A DNA stretch of 64,000 bases, taken from NCBI GenBank assembly GCA_029204225.1, contig CM055099.1, positions 67,945,084 to 68,009,083 of the forward strand, in the 5' to 3' direction. How positions within the stretch are numbered: the first letter of the stretch is position 1; each line of letters starts with the position of its first letter. A program made the position numbers and the translations under genes. Below, one piece after another: positions 48,758 through 59,180 of the stretch. The notes below the pieces were generated by a model that saw nothing but the letters and a program-made list of their open reading frames with translations, was not told where the DNA came from and ran no database searches. This DNA is from Diphasiastrum complanatum (lineage: Eukaryota; Streptophyta; Lycopodiopsida; Lycopodiales; Lycopodiaceae).

Positions 48758-49618
48758 CATAGGTCCTACGGTACTAGGTACCGCGGATCCCGGTACCGCG
48801 GGACCATACTAGGACCGCTGTACCATAATATATAATATTTTTTTTTAGATTTGAAAAAAAAAATAATAATATAATGGGCAATATGGATATCATCTTGAAG
48901 CTCTTGACGAGAGTAGTGCATTTATGCAGGTTGCCGGTTCTGACGAGAGTAGTGCATTTATGCAGGTTGCTCCAACTTCTAATGAATGCCTCTGAATGTG
49001 GTAGTTATATAGTAGCAACCACCATCTGAGAGAGTGAACTGCCAAAGGACCAAGGGGATGCAAAACACCAAAAAGTGTGTATTCACTTAGGGAGTTGGAA
49101 GGCCAAATCATGAAGAGGCCGTTGGGGGGCTTTGCCCCCGAAACCCCCCACCAGGGGGCTACCGCCCCCCGGACCCCCTGTTTCTCGGGGAACTACTGCC
49201 CCCCGAACGCCCCAGGACTTCCTGCTATATAAAAACTGTAATCTAGCCTAACCATCATGGTCTCACAGTAGACCCTATACTAAAAACCGTGCCCAATAAT
49301 GGCTTCTCCTCATAATGGGGGCCTTACAGATTTGAGCTCATGGTTAACTAGTGACTACTAAACTGAGAGGTGCATTATTTAGTTATGTCTAACACATTTT
49401 GTAGATGAAACTACCGGCAACCTGCATAAATGCACTACTCTCGTCAAGAGCTTCAAGCTGATACCCATATTGCCCACTAATTTTTTTTTTTTTAATTTAA
49501 AAAAAAATATTAAATATGGTACCACCCTGGTACTGCGGATCTGAGGGCGGTACCGTACTGGCGGTACCACCATTATGGTACCGGTGGTACCATAATGGCG
49601 GTACCACAGGGCTCTATG
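48758..49618. mobile_element. Non-autonomous hAT-type DNA transposon, 861 bp
   Basis: It is flanked by the 8-bp direct repeat GCTTAGAT at 48750-48757 and 49619-49626. The ends are inverted: the left starts CATAGGTCCT and the right, reversed, CATAGAGCCCT. Long subterminal inverted arms follow. Both carry repeated GGTACCG motifs, an AT-rich stretch, and then a near-identical segment containing GAAGCTCTTGACGAGAGTAG. In the left arm the GACGAGAGTAGTGCATTTAT segment is duplicated in tandem (about 48906 and 48939). The middle has a G/C-rich patch of alternating poly-G and poly-C (49120-49220). No transposase is present. An 8-bp TSD with short TIRs is the hallmark of the hAT superfamily. Confidence 0.85.
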
Positions 49619-49626
49619 GCTTAGAT

Positions 49627-50309
49627 GTAGCTCCATCAAACCCAAATTGGTGGATTGAGTTTAAGTTGTTGCAAACACAGAAAGTAGCAATCATAAATAC
49701 TTTCACAGGGTTTCATGATCCATGTTGCATTTCCCCAAATGACCTTACAAAGGGCATCAAACAAAGAATATGACATTCCTTTTACTAGCAGAAATACAGC
49801 TCTACCCAGAATTGCTGAGCTACTATAGATTTCAAGGACAGCTTGGAATGTTGGCAGTTCAAAACCTCTGAACAGAAATCCAACAACCTTTACAGCTTAA
49901 CTTACAGATGGTATGCTAATGTCAAGATAAATGCATTTTTTTACTGTGCTATCATGATTGACCCTAGAAAAAAAGAAAAAGTTACAAAGCTATTCTCTCT
50001 GTGATTATTAAACTTTAATGAGCATACTTGTAACAGGAAAATGATTGAAAACAAAAGCACTGAAACAGCAAATAGTTTACAAGACCAAACGAGATGCTCA
50101 ACTAAAATTGAATAGAGAAAATGTTACGTGGGTATTCAGTAGCTGTCACTTGAATTTCTGGATCCACATAGATGTTCTGAAGATGACAATTTAGTTTCTA
50201 TGTAGTATGTGTCTCTGCAGTAACTTAGTTAAGTAAACAAAATATAGATTGTCATAAGCTAGTGAAGAAGGCGAAGGTGTCTTAGATTATAGGCAGTGAA
50301 AAAGGCACC
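49627..50309. other. Intronic sequence without recognised feature
   Basis: AT-rich sequence within the EAPP intron. No ORF or repeat that I can support. Confidence 0.4.
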
Positions 50310-50700
50310 TTCGCTAAAAATGATTTCCAAGGCATTCTGGCCATTTGGCCAGTGTGTCACAGTTTTCGCTAGTGCAAAAAGGCGAAGGAGGCGGAAAAAG
50401 AAAAGGTGCCTTAAGAATGGTTTCTAAGGCATTCTGGCCACTTGGCCAGTGTGTCGCATTTTTTGCTAAGGCGAAAGGTGCCTTAAGAATGGTTACTAAG
50501 GCATTCCGGCCACTTGGCCAGTGTGTTGCATTTTCGCTAAGGCAAAAAGCGAAGGTGCCTTAAGAATGGTTTCTAAGGCATTCTGGCCACTTGGCCAGTG
50601 TGTTGCATTTAAGGTGCCTTAATAATGGTTTCTAAGGCATTCTGGCCACTTGGCCAGTGTGTCGCATTTTTCGCGAGTGCGAAAAGGGCGAAGATGTCAA
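50310..50700. repeat. Five-copy tandem array with a conserved 16-bp palindrome
   Basis: The unit AAGGTGCCTTAAGAATGGTT-TCTAAGGCATT is followed by the inverted repeat CTGGCCACTTGGCCAG and GTGTG(T)CGCATTTT. Copies of GGCATTC.GGCCA start at 50331, 50428, 50500, 50577 and 50636, giving periods of 97, 72, 77 and 59 bp. The CTGGCCA-NT-TGGCCAG palindrome is kept in four copies and the third differs by one base. The spacer varies through TTTCGC/GCGAAA inverted words. It ends near the LTR boundary of the adjacent copia fragment and may be part of that LTR. Confidence 0.9.
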
Positions 50701-50823
50701 AAAATGGTTAAGGCAAAAAAATTTAAAGGGAATGTGAAGGTTGAAATCATGTTCTCAGCCTTCCGTTTTCAAGATGCTCATTACTTGACGATTTTCTTTA
50801 AGGCTGAGCATAAGGAATCTAAC

Positions 50824-52275
50824 ACTCCCCCTTAATGAGGATCTTGGAAAAACGCTTTTGAACTTCAAATTTAACATATCATTAAATCTGAGATGAAGCT
50901 CCTTTTGATAGAGCTAACATGCATTTTGAATCCTTCAATAAATTCAGATTGCTACTAAGCAGACTAAAAATAAAAATTTGAGCCTGTCGAGTTTGGAACT
51001 AAACCATTCTTGTTAAAAGATGCAATGGTCTTCTTTTGATCAGCGTCAGGTGTTGACATTGCCTCTGAAACAGCGTTTGATTCCTGCACAAAGTAGCAGG
51101 CCGCATCATTCGTAACTTGGGATGGAGGCTGACATGATCAGTTCACTCTTATGGTTTGAACTGCGATCCTCTGATGCGATTCGTTTTGCTGAGGGACTAC
51201 CTTGTTGTCGGAGTCAGTGTCAGTGTCAGTGTTAATGTTCTGATCAGTCCTGAGTCGTTCGTAGCCGTTGGTGTCGATTCTAGGATCTGAATTCGAAGTA
51301 GCTTTCCCCTTGTGGTCGATAAACTGATCTTCCGCAAAAATGACATTTCTGCTCATGAAGGTCTTCTGAGAGTCCAGATTGAAGAGCTTGTATGTCTGAT
51401 GGTCTGAGGAATAGTTGATCAAGATCGACCTTCTGCTGGTGCTGTCCAGCTTCCTACTTAGATCAGCAGGGATCTGTGCGTAGGCTATGCATCCAAACAC
51501 TCAAATATTTGTGAGTGATGGCTTCGATCCTGTCCACACCTCATAAGGTGTCTTGCCATTCAGGGCCTCTGAGATGGATCGATTTTGAAGGTAGGTTGCT
51601 GTAGTAACAGCTTCTACCCAAAATTTCTTTGGAAGAGAGGCATGGGCCAGCATGCTCTTTGCACTTGCGATGAGTGACTGATTCTTCCTTTGAGCTACAC
51701 CATTGGACTAAGGTGAGTAGCTGGTTGAATGTTGTTGTAAATGTATTTGATTGGCCTTGCAAAAAGCTTTGAACTCGATGGAGATAAATACTCCCCCTGC
51801 ATCAGAGCATAGAGCTTTGATTCTTCTCTCGGTCGTTTTTTCTGATGATGCCTTGAACTGCATGAAGAACTTGAGAATCTCGGATTTGTTCTTCAAGAAA
51901 CATGTTGCAGTCCTCCGAGAGAAGTCATCAATGATAGTCAGCAAGTAGACAGCTCCCCATGTGGAAATAGTTTGCATAGACCACAAATATCCATGTGTAC
52001 AAGATCTAACGAACCTTTAAAAGAACGAACTGAATCAAAAGCGGCTGGAGTTCTAGCATGCTTGTTGGAAATACAACTTTCACATAAAGAATTTGATTTG
52101 TTAATAAAGGGTAGATCTCGTACTAAATTCTTTTTCGACATTTGTTGAATACTACTGGAATTTAAATGGCCTAATCTGAAATGCCAAAGCATCTCAGTTG
52201 ATTCATAAGTTGAAGTAAAAAGAGCTTGACTACTTGTAGAATAGGAGTGATTGATTTTGAACAAATTTCCACACC
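50824..52275 (-). pseudogene. Internally deleted Ty1/copia element (gag-pre-integrase and integrase only)
   Basis: Minus-strand order: the gag-pre-integrase zinc region at 51980-52275 (LWHFRLGHLNSSSIQQM, CESCISNKHAR), the integrase core at 51708-51990 (YLLTIIDDFSRRT and CSDAGGVFIS in place of SDNGGE), and the C-terminal integrase stretch at 51138-51500 (MFGCIAYAQIPADLSRKLD, SRNVIFAEDQF). A short block with SEAMSTPDADQ follows. The RT and RNase H are absent. At 50824-50840 the minus strand reads AAGGGGGAGTGTTAGATTCC, a polypurine tract and LTR start, so the 3' LTR lies to the left. The 5' half ends abruptly at about 52275 against another copia LTR. Confidence 0.85.
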
Positions 52276-52278
52276 TTC

Positions 52279-52398
52279 AAAATGGATCTGAATATTACAA
52301 GTGTCATTTCACATGTGTGGACAGGTCCTCACACGTGTGGATCCACATAGATGTCAAAGATACATCAAAAACCATGTGAAAATTGCTTAATTCTAACA
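52279..52398 (-). mobile_element. 3' LTR of copia element F (truncated, 120 bp)
   Basis: It matches the last 120 bp of the LTR at 56976-57643 with two visible mismatches. It ends (plus view) CTTAATTCTAACA just before the polypurine tract complement CTCCTCAATTTTT (52399-52411). The remaining ~550 bp of this LTR is missing, and the sequence to the left belongs to another copia. Confidence 0.9.
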
Positions 52399-52402
52399 CT
52401 CC

Positions 52403-53195
52403 TCAATTTTTACATGATACAACTATAGTACATCTATTTACAACTCCTAAGGCTGATCTTAACTTGATAAATGAAGCCTTTGGCAAGGCTTTAGTGAGTA
52501 GATCAGCAAGGCAATCTAAAGAAGACACATGATGTAGCTTGATCTCCTTTGCTTGAACCTTTTCCCTCACAAAATGGTGAGCAATCTCTATGTGCTTGCT
52601 CCTTGCATGGAATGTGGGATTGGTTGTTAATGCTTGACTTGATTGGTTGTCACAAAATATTATTGGCTGCTCCTCGGCCTCCATGACTTGCAACTCCACC
52701 AAAAGCCTCTTCAACCATAGGATCTCCTTTGTTGTGGATGTTAGTGCCGTGTATTCCGATTCGGTTGAAGATAGAGAAATAGTATCTTGCTTTTTGGAAA
52801 GCCAAGACACTATGCCATTGCAAAGGAAGGTAACAAAAGCACTTGCGGACCTCCTATCCACCTTATCACCTGCAAAATCAGCATCCGAATATGCCCTTAA
52901 GGCAAGATTAGATCCATCATATAAAATACCAAAGTTCTTGGTGGCCGAGATGTACCTCAACACCCTTTTTGCATTTTTCCAATGACAAAACAATGGATTT
53001 TGCATAGATTGGCTTAGTTTACCTACACTATAACTTAGATCAGGTCTAGTTATAGTAAGATAGATCAAGGAGCCTACAAGTCTCCTATATAATGTGATGT
53101 CCTCAAAGGATGCTTCATCATCACTATTGGAAACTTTTACATTTTGCTCCATAGGAGTTTCTACTCCTTTACAATCTTCATTTCAAACTTTTCTA
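52403..53195 (-). pseudogene. Copia element F: end of RT and RNase H
   Basis: Reading from MEQNVKVS through YRRLVGSLIYLTITRPDLSY (end of RT) and RVLRYISATKNFGI to the RNase H blocks AYSDADFAGDKVDRRS, SWLSKKQDTISLSSTESEY, NPTFHARSKHIEIAHHFV and LADLLTKALP. It is shifted by one base from the RT frame at about 53155-53195. It ends 5 bases into the polypurine tract. Confidence 0.92.
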
Positions 53196-53883
53196 AGATA
53201 GAAGAAGCATATTTGGATTGACAAATAAAACTCAAATCCTTGCCTCTTGAAACTTCTATTCCTAATATGAAATAAAGATTACCAAGATCCACCATCTTAA
53301 ACTCCTTAAACAATGCTACTTTCACTTCTTGTATACCATCAAGATCATTTCCACTAAGGATAATGTCATCAACATACAAAATGAGAATGATGATCTTACC
53401 ATCATTGAATCTTAAGTACAAAGAAGGATCATAAGCACTTACAACAAACTTAATAGAGTTCAAGAAACTATTCAACCTAGAGTACCAAGCTCTAGGTGCT
53501 TGCTTAAGCCCATAAAGGCTTCTTAGCAACAAACACACTTTTGCCTCTTGATCTTCTTTGATGAAGCCCTCGGGTTGCCTCATGAAAATTTCCTCTTCCA
53601 AATATACATTGAGAAAAGCATTAGTCACATCAAGTTGAAATAGAGGCCAATTAAAAGTAGTTGCAAGAGAAATAATCAACCTTATGGAAACTAGCTTAGC
53701 AACAGGAGCAAAAGTTTCATCAAAATCTACTCCCTTGGTTTGCAAGAACCCCTTTGCCACTAGCCTTGCCTTGTGTTTGTTGATGCTCCCATCTTGATTG
53801 TACTTCAATCTATAGATCCATTTGCACTCAAGTGGCTTTCTTCCTTGAGGAAGATCCACAAGCTTCCATGTATGATTCTCCAT
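53161..53883 (-). pseudogene. Copia element F: reverse transcriptase
   Basis: The segment has NHTWKLVDLP, CKWIYRLKY, KARLVAKGFLQ, DETFAPVAKLVSIR, QLDVTNAFLN, SLYGLKQAPRAWY and the catalytic LYVDDIILSGND. RT copies the element RNA into DNA in the cytoplasmic particle. The catalytic Asp pair is intact, but the frame is shifted against both the integrase (upstream) and RNase H (downstream) frames. Confidence 0.93.
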
Positions 53884-55438
53884 GTATCATACTCCTTTTG
53901 CATGGCATCCCTCCATTCTTGTGACTCCATAGCCTCTTCAAAGCAACTTGGCTCATCAAACATAAAGTTAGAAAAGTGTAAGAGGTAAGTGAATAAAGAT
54001 CTTCCCTTTGTTCACCTTTGTCAACATAGGTGAGCCTTGAGGGCTCGGCCTTCCTTCTTGTAGATCTCCTTGGAGTCCTTGGATCTTGAGATGGATCTTC
54101 AAGATCTTGATCATATGTATGCTCCTCCTCAAACCTTACAAGATCCTTGACATAATATGGATTAGAAGCTTTCTCATTCAACTTGTAGTAGTTACCTTCA
54201 TCAAAATTAACATCTCTACTCACTAAAATCTTCTTAGTGATTGGATTACAGACTCTATATCCTTTGCTATTTTCAGCATAACCAACAAAGATCCCTTTAA
54301 TAGAAGTAGGATCATCCTTTTTTCTTGTATCTAATACTTGAAAAACATAGCAAGTAGATCCGAAAATTCTTAGATCTTTAAGATTCGGCTTCTTACAAAA
54401 TAGAGCCTCATAAGATGTTATGCCTCCAATGGGCTTACATGGCAATCTATTACACAAATAAGTTACACATATAATAGCCACTCCCCAAAAGGACTTAGGT
54501 AGAGATGCATCTAACCTCAAAGCCTTAGCACACTCACAAAGTGTTCTATTCATCCTCTCGGCTATACCATTTTGTTGAGGACTATAAGTACATGTAAGTT
54601 CTCTCTTAATGCCATTGGATTTACAAAACTCTATCATCTTGGTGGAGATATACTCCCCACCATTATCACTCCTCAATACTTTAATTCTAGCATCAAGTTG
54701 ATTTTCAACTAGAGTTTTGAACTTAACAAAAGCTTCAAACACTTTACTTTTGGAATCCAAAAGTTCAATCCAAGTGTATCTAGAGTAATCACCAATAAAA
54801 GATACATACATAGATGCACCTCCATTAGATTCTTGAGAAAAAGAATGCACATCACTATGAATAAGATCTAATGCTTTTGTAGATCTAGTGGAAGAGATAT
54901 CAAAAGGTAGCTTGTGTGCCTTTGAGAGGCTACAAGCTTCACAACTTTTTCCACACTTTGAGAGTGTCTTTGGAAGGCCGAGAGCAAGATCCTTGGTGCA
55001 TAACATCTCCATGGATTTGAAGTTGGGGTGGCCCAACCTCGTATGCCAAAGCTCCACTTGATTGAGCTCCTCCTTCATCATGTTCACACTTCCAAGAAAA
55101 ACATTAGCATCTAGCTTACCTTGCTTGAATCCCTTTACAATGCAAGTACTATTCATCATCATGGAGCAAACACCTTGCTTAAAATGGACATCTAAGCCAT
55201 CATCCATCAATTGTCCTACACTTAACAAATTCTTAGTGAGTGTAGGAACATAGAGTACATTATCAAGATCTACTCTTTTAGAGGATCCAAGACTTAAGGG
55301 AATAGTTCCCACTCCATCTATTCTACATTCTTGATCACTTGCTGTTAGAATAGACTTTTTACAACCTACAAAAGGTACAAGAGTTGAGAAAAAATCATTT
55401 TGGAATGTCATATGGGAACTAGCCCCACTATCAATCCA
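53828..55438 (-). pseudogene. Copia element F: protease and integrase
   Basis: The reading continues in the gag frame after an in-frame TGA. The protease motif WIDSGASSHMTF stands at the junction, then the gag-pre-integrase zinc region (LWHTRLGHPNFKSM, CEACSLSKAH). The integrase core has its first Asp in IHSDVHSFS, the second in LRSDNGGEY and the Glu in PQQNGIAERMNRT. A C-terminal region with YVFQVLDTRKKDDPTS and SRDVNFDE follows. Near 53950-54000 the frame is lost. A second shift near 53885 leads to the RT frame. Integrase would insert the cDNA into the genome. Confidence 0.92.
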
Positions 55439-56353
55439 TCATGTGTCATTGGAGTAGCTCTTTGATGTTGATGTAGAAGCCATCAAGGATGAATCCACTT
55501 CATCCTCATCTTCCTCAAGAGTGAGGTTGCCTTGTTTGCTCTCTCCTTGTGCATTCTTCTTCTTGAAACACTCGAATGCAAAGTGCCCCTTCTTTCCACA
55601 AAAGAAGCACTTGAGTTTGGCTTTGTTCTTCTTTCCACCTTTGGAGCTTGATGGTTGATCATCATTCTTGGTCTCCTTGTGTTGGATCTTCTTCTTTGAC
55701 TTTGCCTTTCCCTTGCTTGAGAAGTTGGCCTTCTCATCACCATCATGCAACTTCAAGGATCCAATCCTTTGCTTGACATGAAGGATCCTACTCTCCTCAG
55801 CCACAAGCACGCTATGGAGCTTGTCAATGGAAGGTAGTGCATCTTGAATAGCAAAGCTTTGTACAAGATTGGAGAACTCATCTCCAAGACCATTCAAAAT
55901 GATTTGAACAAGTTCATCATCATGAATACCCTCACTAATGATGGAAAGTTCTTTGTTGAGAGATTTTATTCTCAAGACGTACTCTTGAGCACTCTCATCA
56001 CTCCCTCTAATGCTTTGAAGAACTTTGTTTCTAATCATAAGCACTCTAGAGGTATTTTTGGATTCATAAATCCCTTTAAGATAGTTCCATGCCTCCTTGG
56101 CCGAGGTACAAGATGCCACTTCCTTTAGAAGTTCATTACTAACATTCATTTTCAAGCAATGTAATGCTAGTCTAGCTCTCTTTTTGTACCTCACTTGATC
56201 TTTCCCTCCTTGAGGTTCTTCTTCCTCTCCTATGACAAGATCAAACATATCTTGAAGCACAAGTAGTGACTCCATTCTTACTTTCCAAGTTGAATAATTA
56301 TTAGAATTTAGCCTTTCACTAGCCTCAAGAAGATAGGCTCCAATTGAACCCAT
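55439..56353 (-). pseudogene. Copia element F: gag
   Basis: The first ATG is at 56351-56353 (MGSIGAYLLEASERL, then NNYSTWKVRMESLL, the usual copia gag start). The centre holds CLKMNVSNELLKEVASCTSA and AWNYLKGIYESKN. A Lys-rich region precedes one zinc knuckle, CFFCGKKGHFAFEC (about 55570-55614). The ORF ends in TGA at 55439-55441. The protease follows in the same frame, so this stop is either a lesion or a readthrough-type gag/pol junction. Its context, right before the WIDSGAS protease motif, makes a point mutation in an originally continuous polyprotein most likely. Confidence 0.93.
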
Positions 56354-56963
56354 TCTATCTAGTAACAAGTACAACAAATGTACTATTCAAAGGCTCTCCC
56401 TTCTTCCTTTCTCATAATTTAGCTAAAATGCTACTCTCTTGAATCTCACTAGACCCAAGAAGCAAGATCTATAATGATCTTGAACTCAAAAAGATTTGGG
56501 AAAATGTATTCTACACAATCTATTCACTTAGGAGCTTGGATTTGACTCTTGGAAGTGCCAATGCCTTCCAATGGTGTTTAGAATGGCTTTAGTTTCTCTC
56601 TTGAACTAAAAAACATAGGCCTCAAACTCTCTCTCAAGGATTTGTAGGTTTAATAAGCTTCTAACACCATTTACTCATCAAATCTATAAAGGAAACAATG
56701 GTTTTTCATAAGCACATCACTAGTTTCACTTTACACAACTTGTTTGAAGATCAAATATTGAAAAAACACAAAGATTTGGTGGAAGTACAACTCCATCAGC
56801 CTCTCACACGTGTGAGAAGTACATCTGAACTTTCCACACTAATCTGAACCTCAACATTACAAGTAAACTAATAGAAAAGGTCGCCCTCCTTCAAAATGAA
56901 TCTAGCACCAATGCTTTCACCAAAATGAAGGTTTTTTGATCATCAACTAAGCTCTTTGACTTG

Positions 56964-56975
56964 GCTCTGATACCA
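56964..56975 (-). promoter_or_regulatory. Primer-binding site of copia element F
   Basis: On the minus strand TGGTATCAGAGC directly follows the LTR end. It is complementary to the 3' end of plant initiator tRNA-Met, the common copia primer. The position fixes the LTR/internal boundary at 56975/56976. Confidence 0.93.
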
Positions 56976-57643
56976 TGTCAAATTTCAGAGTAAAGGACTG
57001 AATTTGATCTACAAATGATCACAAAGAGTGATTGGTAACTTGGGATCTTGATCTATATCAAGACTAGCTTCCAAATCTAGCTTCTACTTGACAATCTTTG
57101 TGATTCCAAGCAAGAACAATCAAATTATGATGACCCACGGCTTCACACGTGTGAAGTACAACTACTATACGGCCTAATAGCAGAGGAATAGTTTACTTAA
57201 CTTTTACTAAGCATTCATCCATAAACAAAGTGCTTAAGAGAGTCTAAACATCAAGATTGCTCCACAAAACCAAGATTTCTCATTATACCTCAATGATGGA
57301 TCTATCATGGATCAAGTACAAAATCACAATAATCTCTCTCTAAGCTGCATCCAGCACGTGTGGGACAGCTCATTGTACTCATCCATATCCACTTTGGATA
57401 AGATCTATCAAGTTTGCCACATCATCCATTGGTGGTTTGTGTTGACCTTCTAGATTCCTACAATCTAGGACCTAACTCCTATAATTTAGGAGATGTCAAA
57501 TTAGACTCAAATGAAAGCTAATCAAAATGGATCTGAATATTACAAGTGTCATTTCACACATGTGGACAGGTCCTCACACGTGTGGATCCACATAGATGTC
57601 AAAGATACATCAAAAACCATGTGAAAATTGCTTAATTCTAACA
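56976..57643 (-). mobile_element. 5' LTR of copia element F, 668 bp
   Basis: Plus-strand view TGTCAAATTT...ATTCTAACA, so both ends have the TG...CA form. It is bounded by the primer-binding site on one side and by gypsy sequence on the other. Its last 120 bp recur at 52279-52398, and a diverged partial copy lies at 38760-39212. It contains CACACGTGTG near 57143 and 57575 and AGCACGTGTGGG near 57353. Confidence 0.92.
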
Positions 57644-57644
57644 C

Positions 57645-58570
57645 CAAGGCATCACAAATAAACTTAAGAGATTCGTGATCTGTCATAACCATGAATTTGG
57701 ATCCGTACAAATAATGTCTTTATATCTTTAATGCATGGATGACAACAAAAAGTTCCTTCTCTACTTTGAGCTGGGTCCAACTTCTTGCTTTCAAAAACCA
57801 CTGGTCTACCATCCCGGTAAAGGATTGCACCCACCGCAAAGTCACTAGCATCTGTTTCCACCAAGAAAGGTTTGCTAGGGTCCACTGTGTGTAAAATAGG
57901 GGCGGTAGACACTAACATCTTCAAAGCTTCAAATCTTTGGTTAAGTTCATCGGTCCATATAACAGGTGGACTGATTTTTGAATGCCTTCTGGCTTTCTTC
58001 TTATTACCCTTTTTAGTTTTACATTTGGCTTTCTTCAAGAAACGATATGTCCCAAGTATTTGAGTCTTGTTTGGAAAAACTCACACTTAGACTCCTTAAC
58101 ATAGAGCGTTGCCTATCTTAGAATGTCTAAGACGGTATGCAAATGCGCTTCATGCTCCTCAAGAGTTTTACTGTAAATCAGAATATCGTCCAAAGATACC
58201 ACCAGAAACTTTCCTAGATAAGGACGAAGGATATCGTTCGTCATCTGTTGGAAGGTTGCTGGGGCATTAGTTAGACCAAAAAACTAAAAATTTGTAATGG
58301 CCATACCTAGAATGAAAACCAATTTTGAAAACATCCCCCTCGTGGATTCTAATTTGACGGTACCCTGACCTCAGGTCCAATTTGGTGAAACATCTTGCAC
58401 CATTCAATCGGTCCATTAAGTCATCCATCCGAGGAGGTAAGGGATAACGGTTTTTAATAGTCATTTTATTAAGCTTTTGTAATCGACACAAAGACTTATG
58501 GCCAATAAATTTAACCTTTTCAAGAGTGAACTTGAAACAAAGGTTATGATAACCAAACAACCACATCCCC
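57645..58570 (-). pseudogene. Truncated Ty3/gypsy pol (RT start and RNase H)
   Basis: Minus reading: [43 protein letters not shown] (RT, 58280-58500), then Lys-rich sequence near 58010. RNase H follows: FEALKMLVSTAPIL, FLVETDASDFAVGAIL and VVFESKKLDPAQ, and, frame-shifted, FMVMTDHESLKFICDAL at 57645-57700. The lineage resembles elements with the Y-P-L-P-R RT signature. It is cut at 57644 by the copia LTR and lacks integrase. Upstream of RT only about 60 bp separate it from the primer-binding site, so gag and protease are deleted. Confidence 0.88.
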
Positions 58571-58633
58571 TAAAAGAGAATTCCAGACCACAAAAGCCTA
58601 AAAGGGAACATGCGCACCTAAAAGGAATTGGCG

Positions 58634-58645
58634 GCTCTGATACCA
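58634..58645 (-). promoter_or_regulatory. Primer-binding site of the gypsy fragment
   Basis: The minus strand reads TGGTATCAGAGC. It is located two bases from the LTR start at 58648, in the orientation of the adjacent gypsy pol. Confidence 0.85.
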
Positions 58646-58647
58646 AA

Positions 58648-59180
58648 TGTTACAACTCCCATGATCTTTGATTGCCTTGAAGGTTGACACACATCCCATA
58701 CCATTGACGACGCACCGTATCCGCTCATTCATATGGTTACTGCCGACCCAACCCCATGCATTGGAGCTATCGATGTCCACATGCCTAGTCAAGCCTCCGG
58801 CGATAACCGGTGTCCCATACCACCAGCCATGCACCAAAACATGTCGATAACGCCAAACCTGCGTCTTGCCCCTTGCGAGGCCATCACTGAAGGGCGTACC
58901 GTTATGGTACATAACACCCATGCCCCACCATGGACCCGTGTTCCACTTGATCACCCCAACTGCTTGCTATCTAGCATCTCATCACTAACAGCTAGGATCC
59001 CGACTTTACAAATCACAACTTCTCTAACATTTTGTCAAATGGTCACAACGGATCGGTACTTGTCATGTAGCTATCCTAGCTTGGGCCAGATGTCCACTTC
59101 GATTACCGGCCTTCAGGCTTTGCCAATACTTGGCCTCAAGCCCTCTAATAACCGGCAGTGCCAATGTCATATCAGAGCAG
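58648..59180 (-). mobile_element. 5' LTR of the gypsy fragment
   Basis: The LTR begins (plus view) TGTTACAACTCCC next to the primer-binding site and is GC-richer than its surroundings. The outer end is not defined by a partner copy. About 59180 is an estimate from where the composition changes, near TATCAGAGCAGAGAG. ORFs crossing it are considered spurious. Confidence 0.65.

Noticed and set aside
55439..55441. Gag/pol TGA as programmed stop readthrough
   Set aside because: Other frameshifts show this copy is decayed, and copia polyproteins are usually one frame. A point mutation is the simpler reading.
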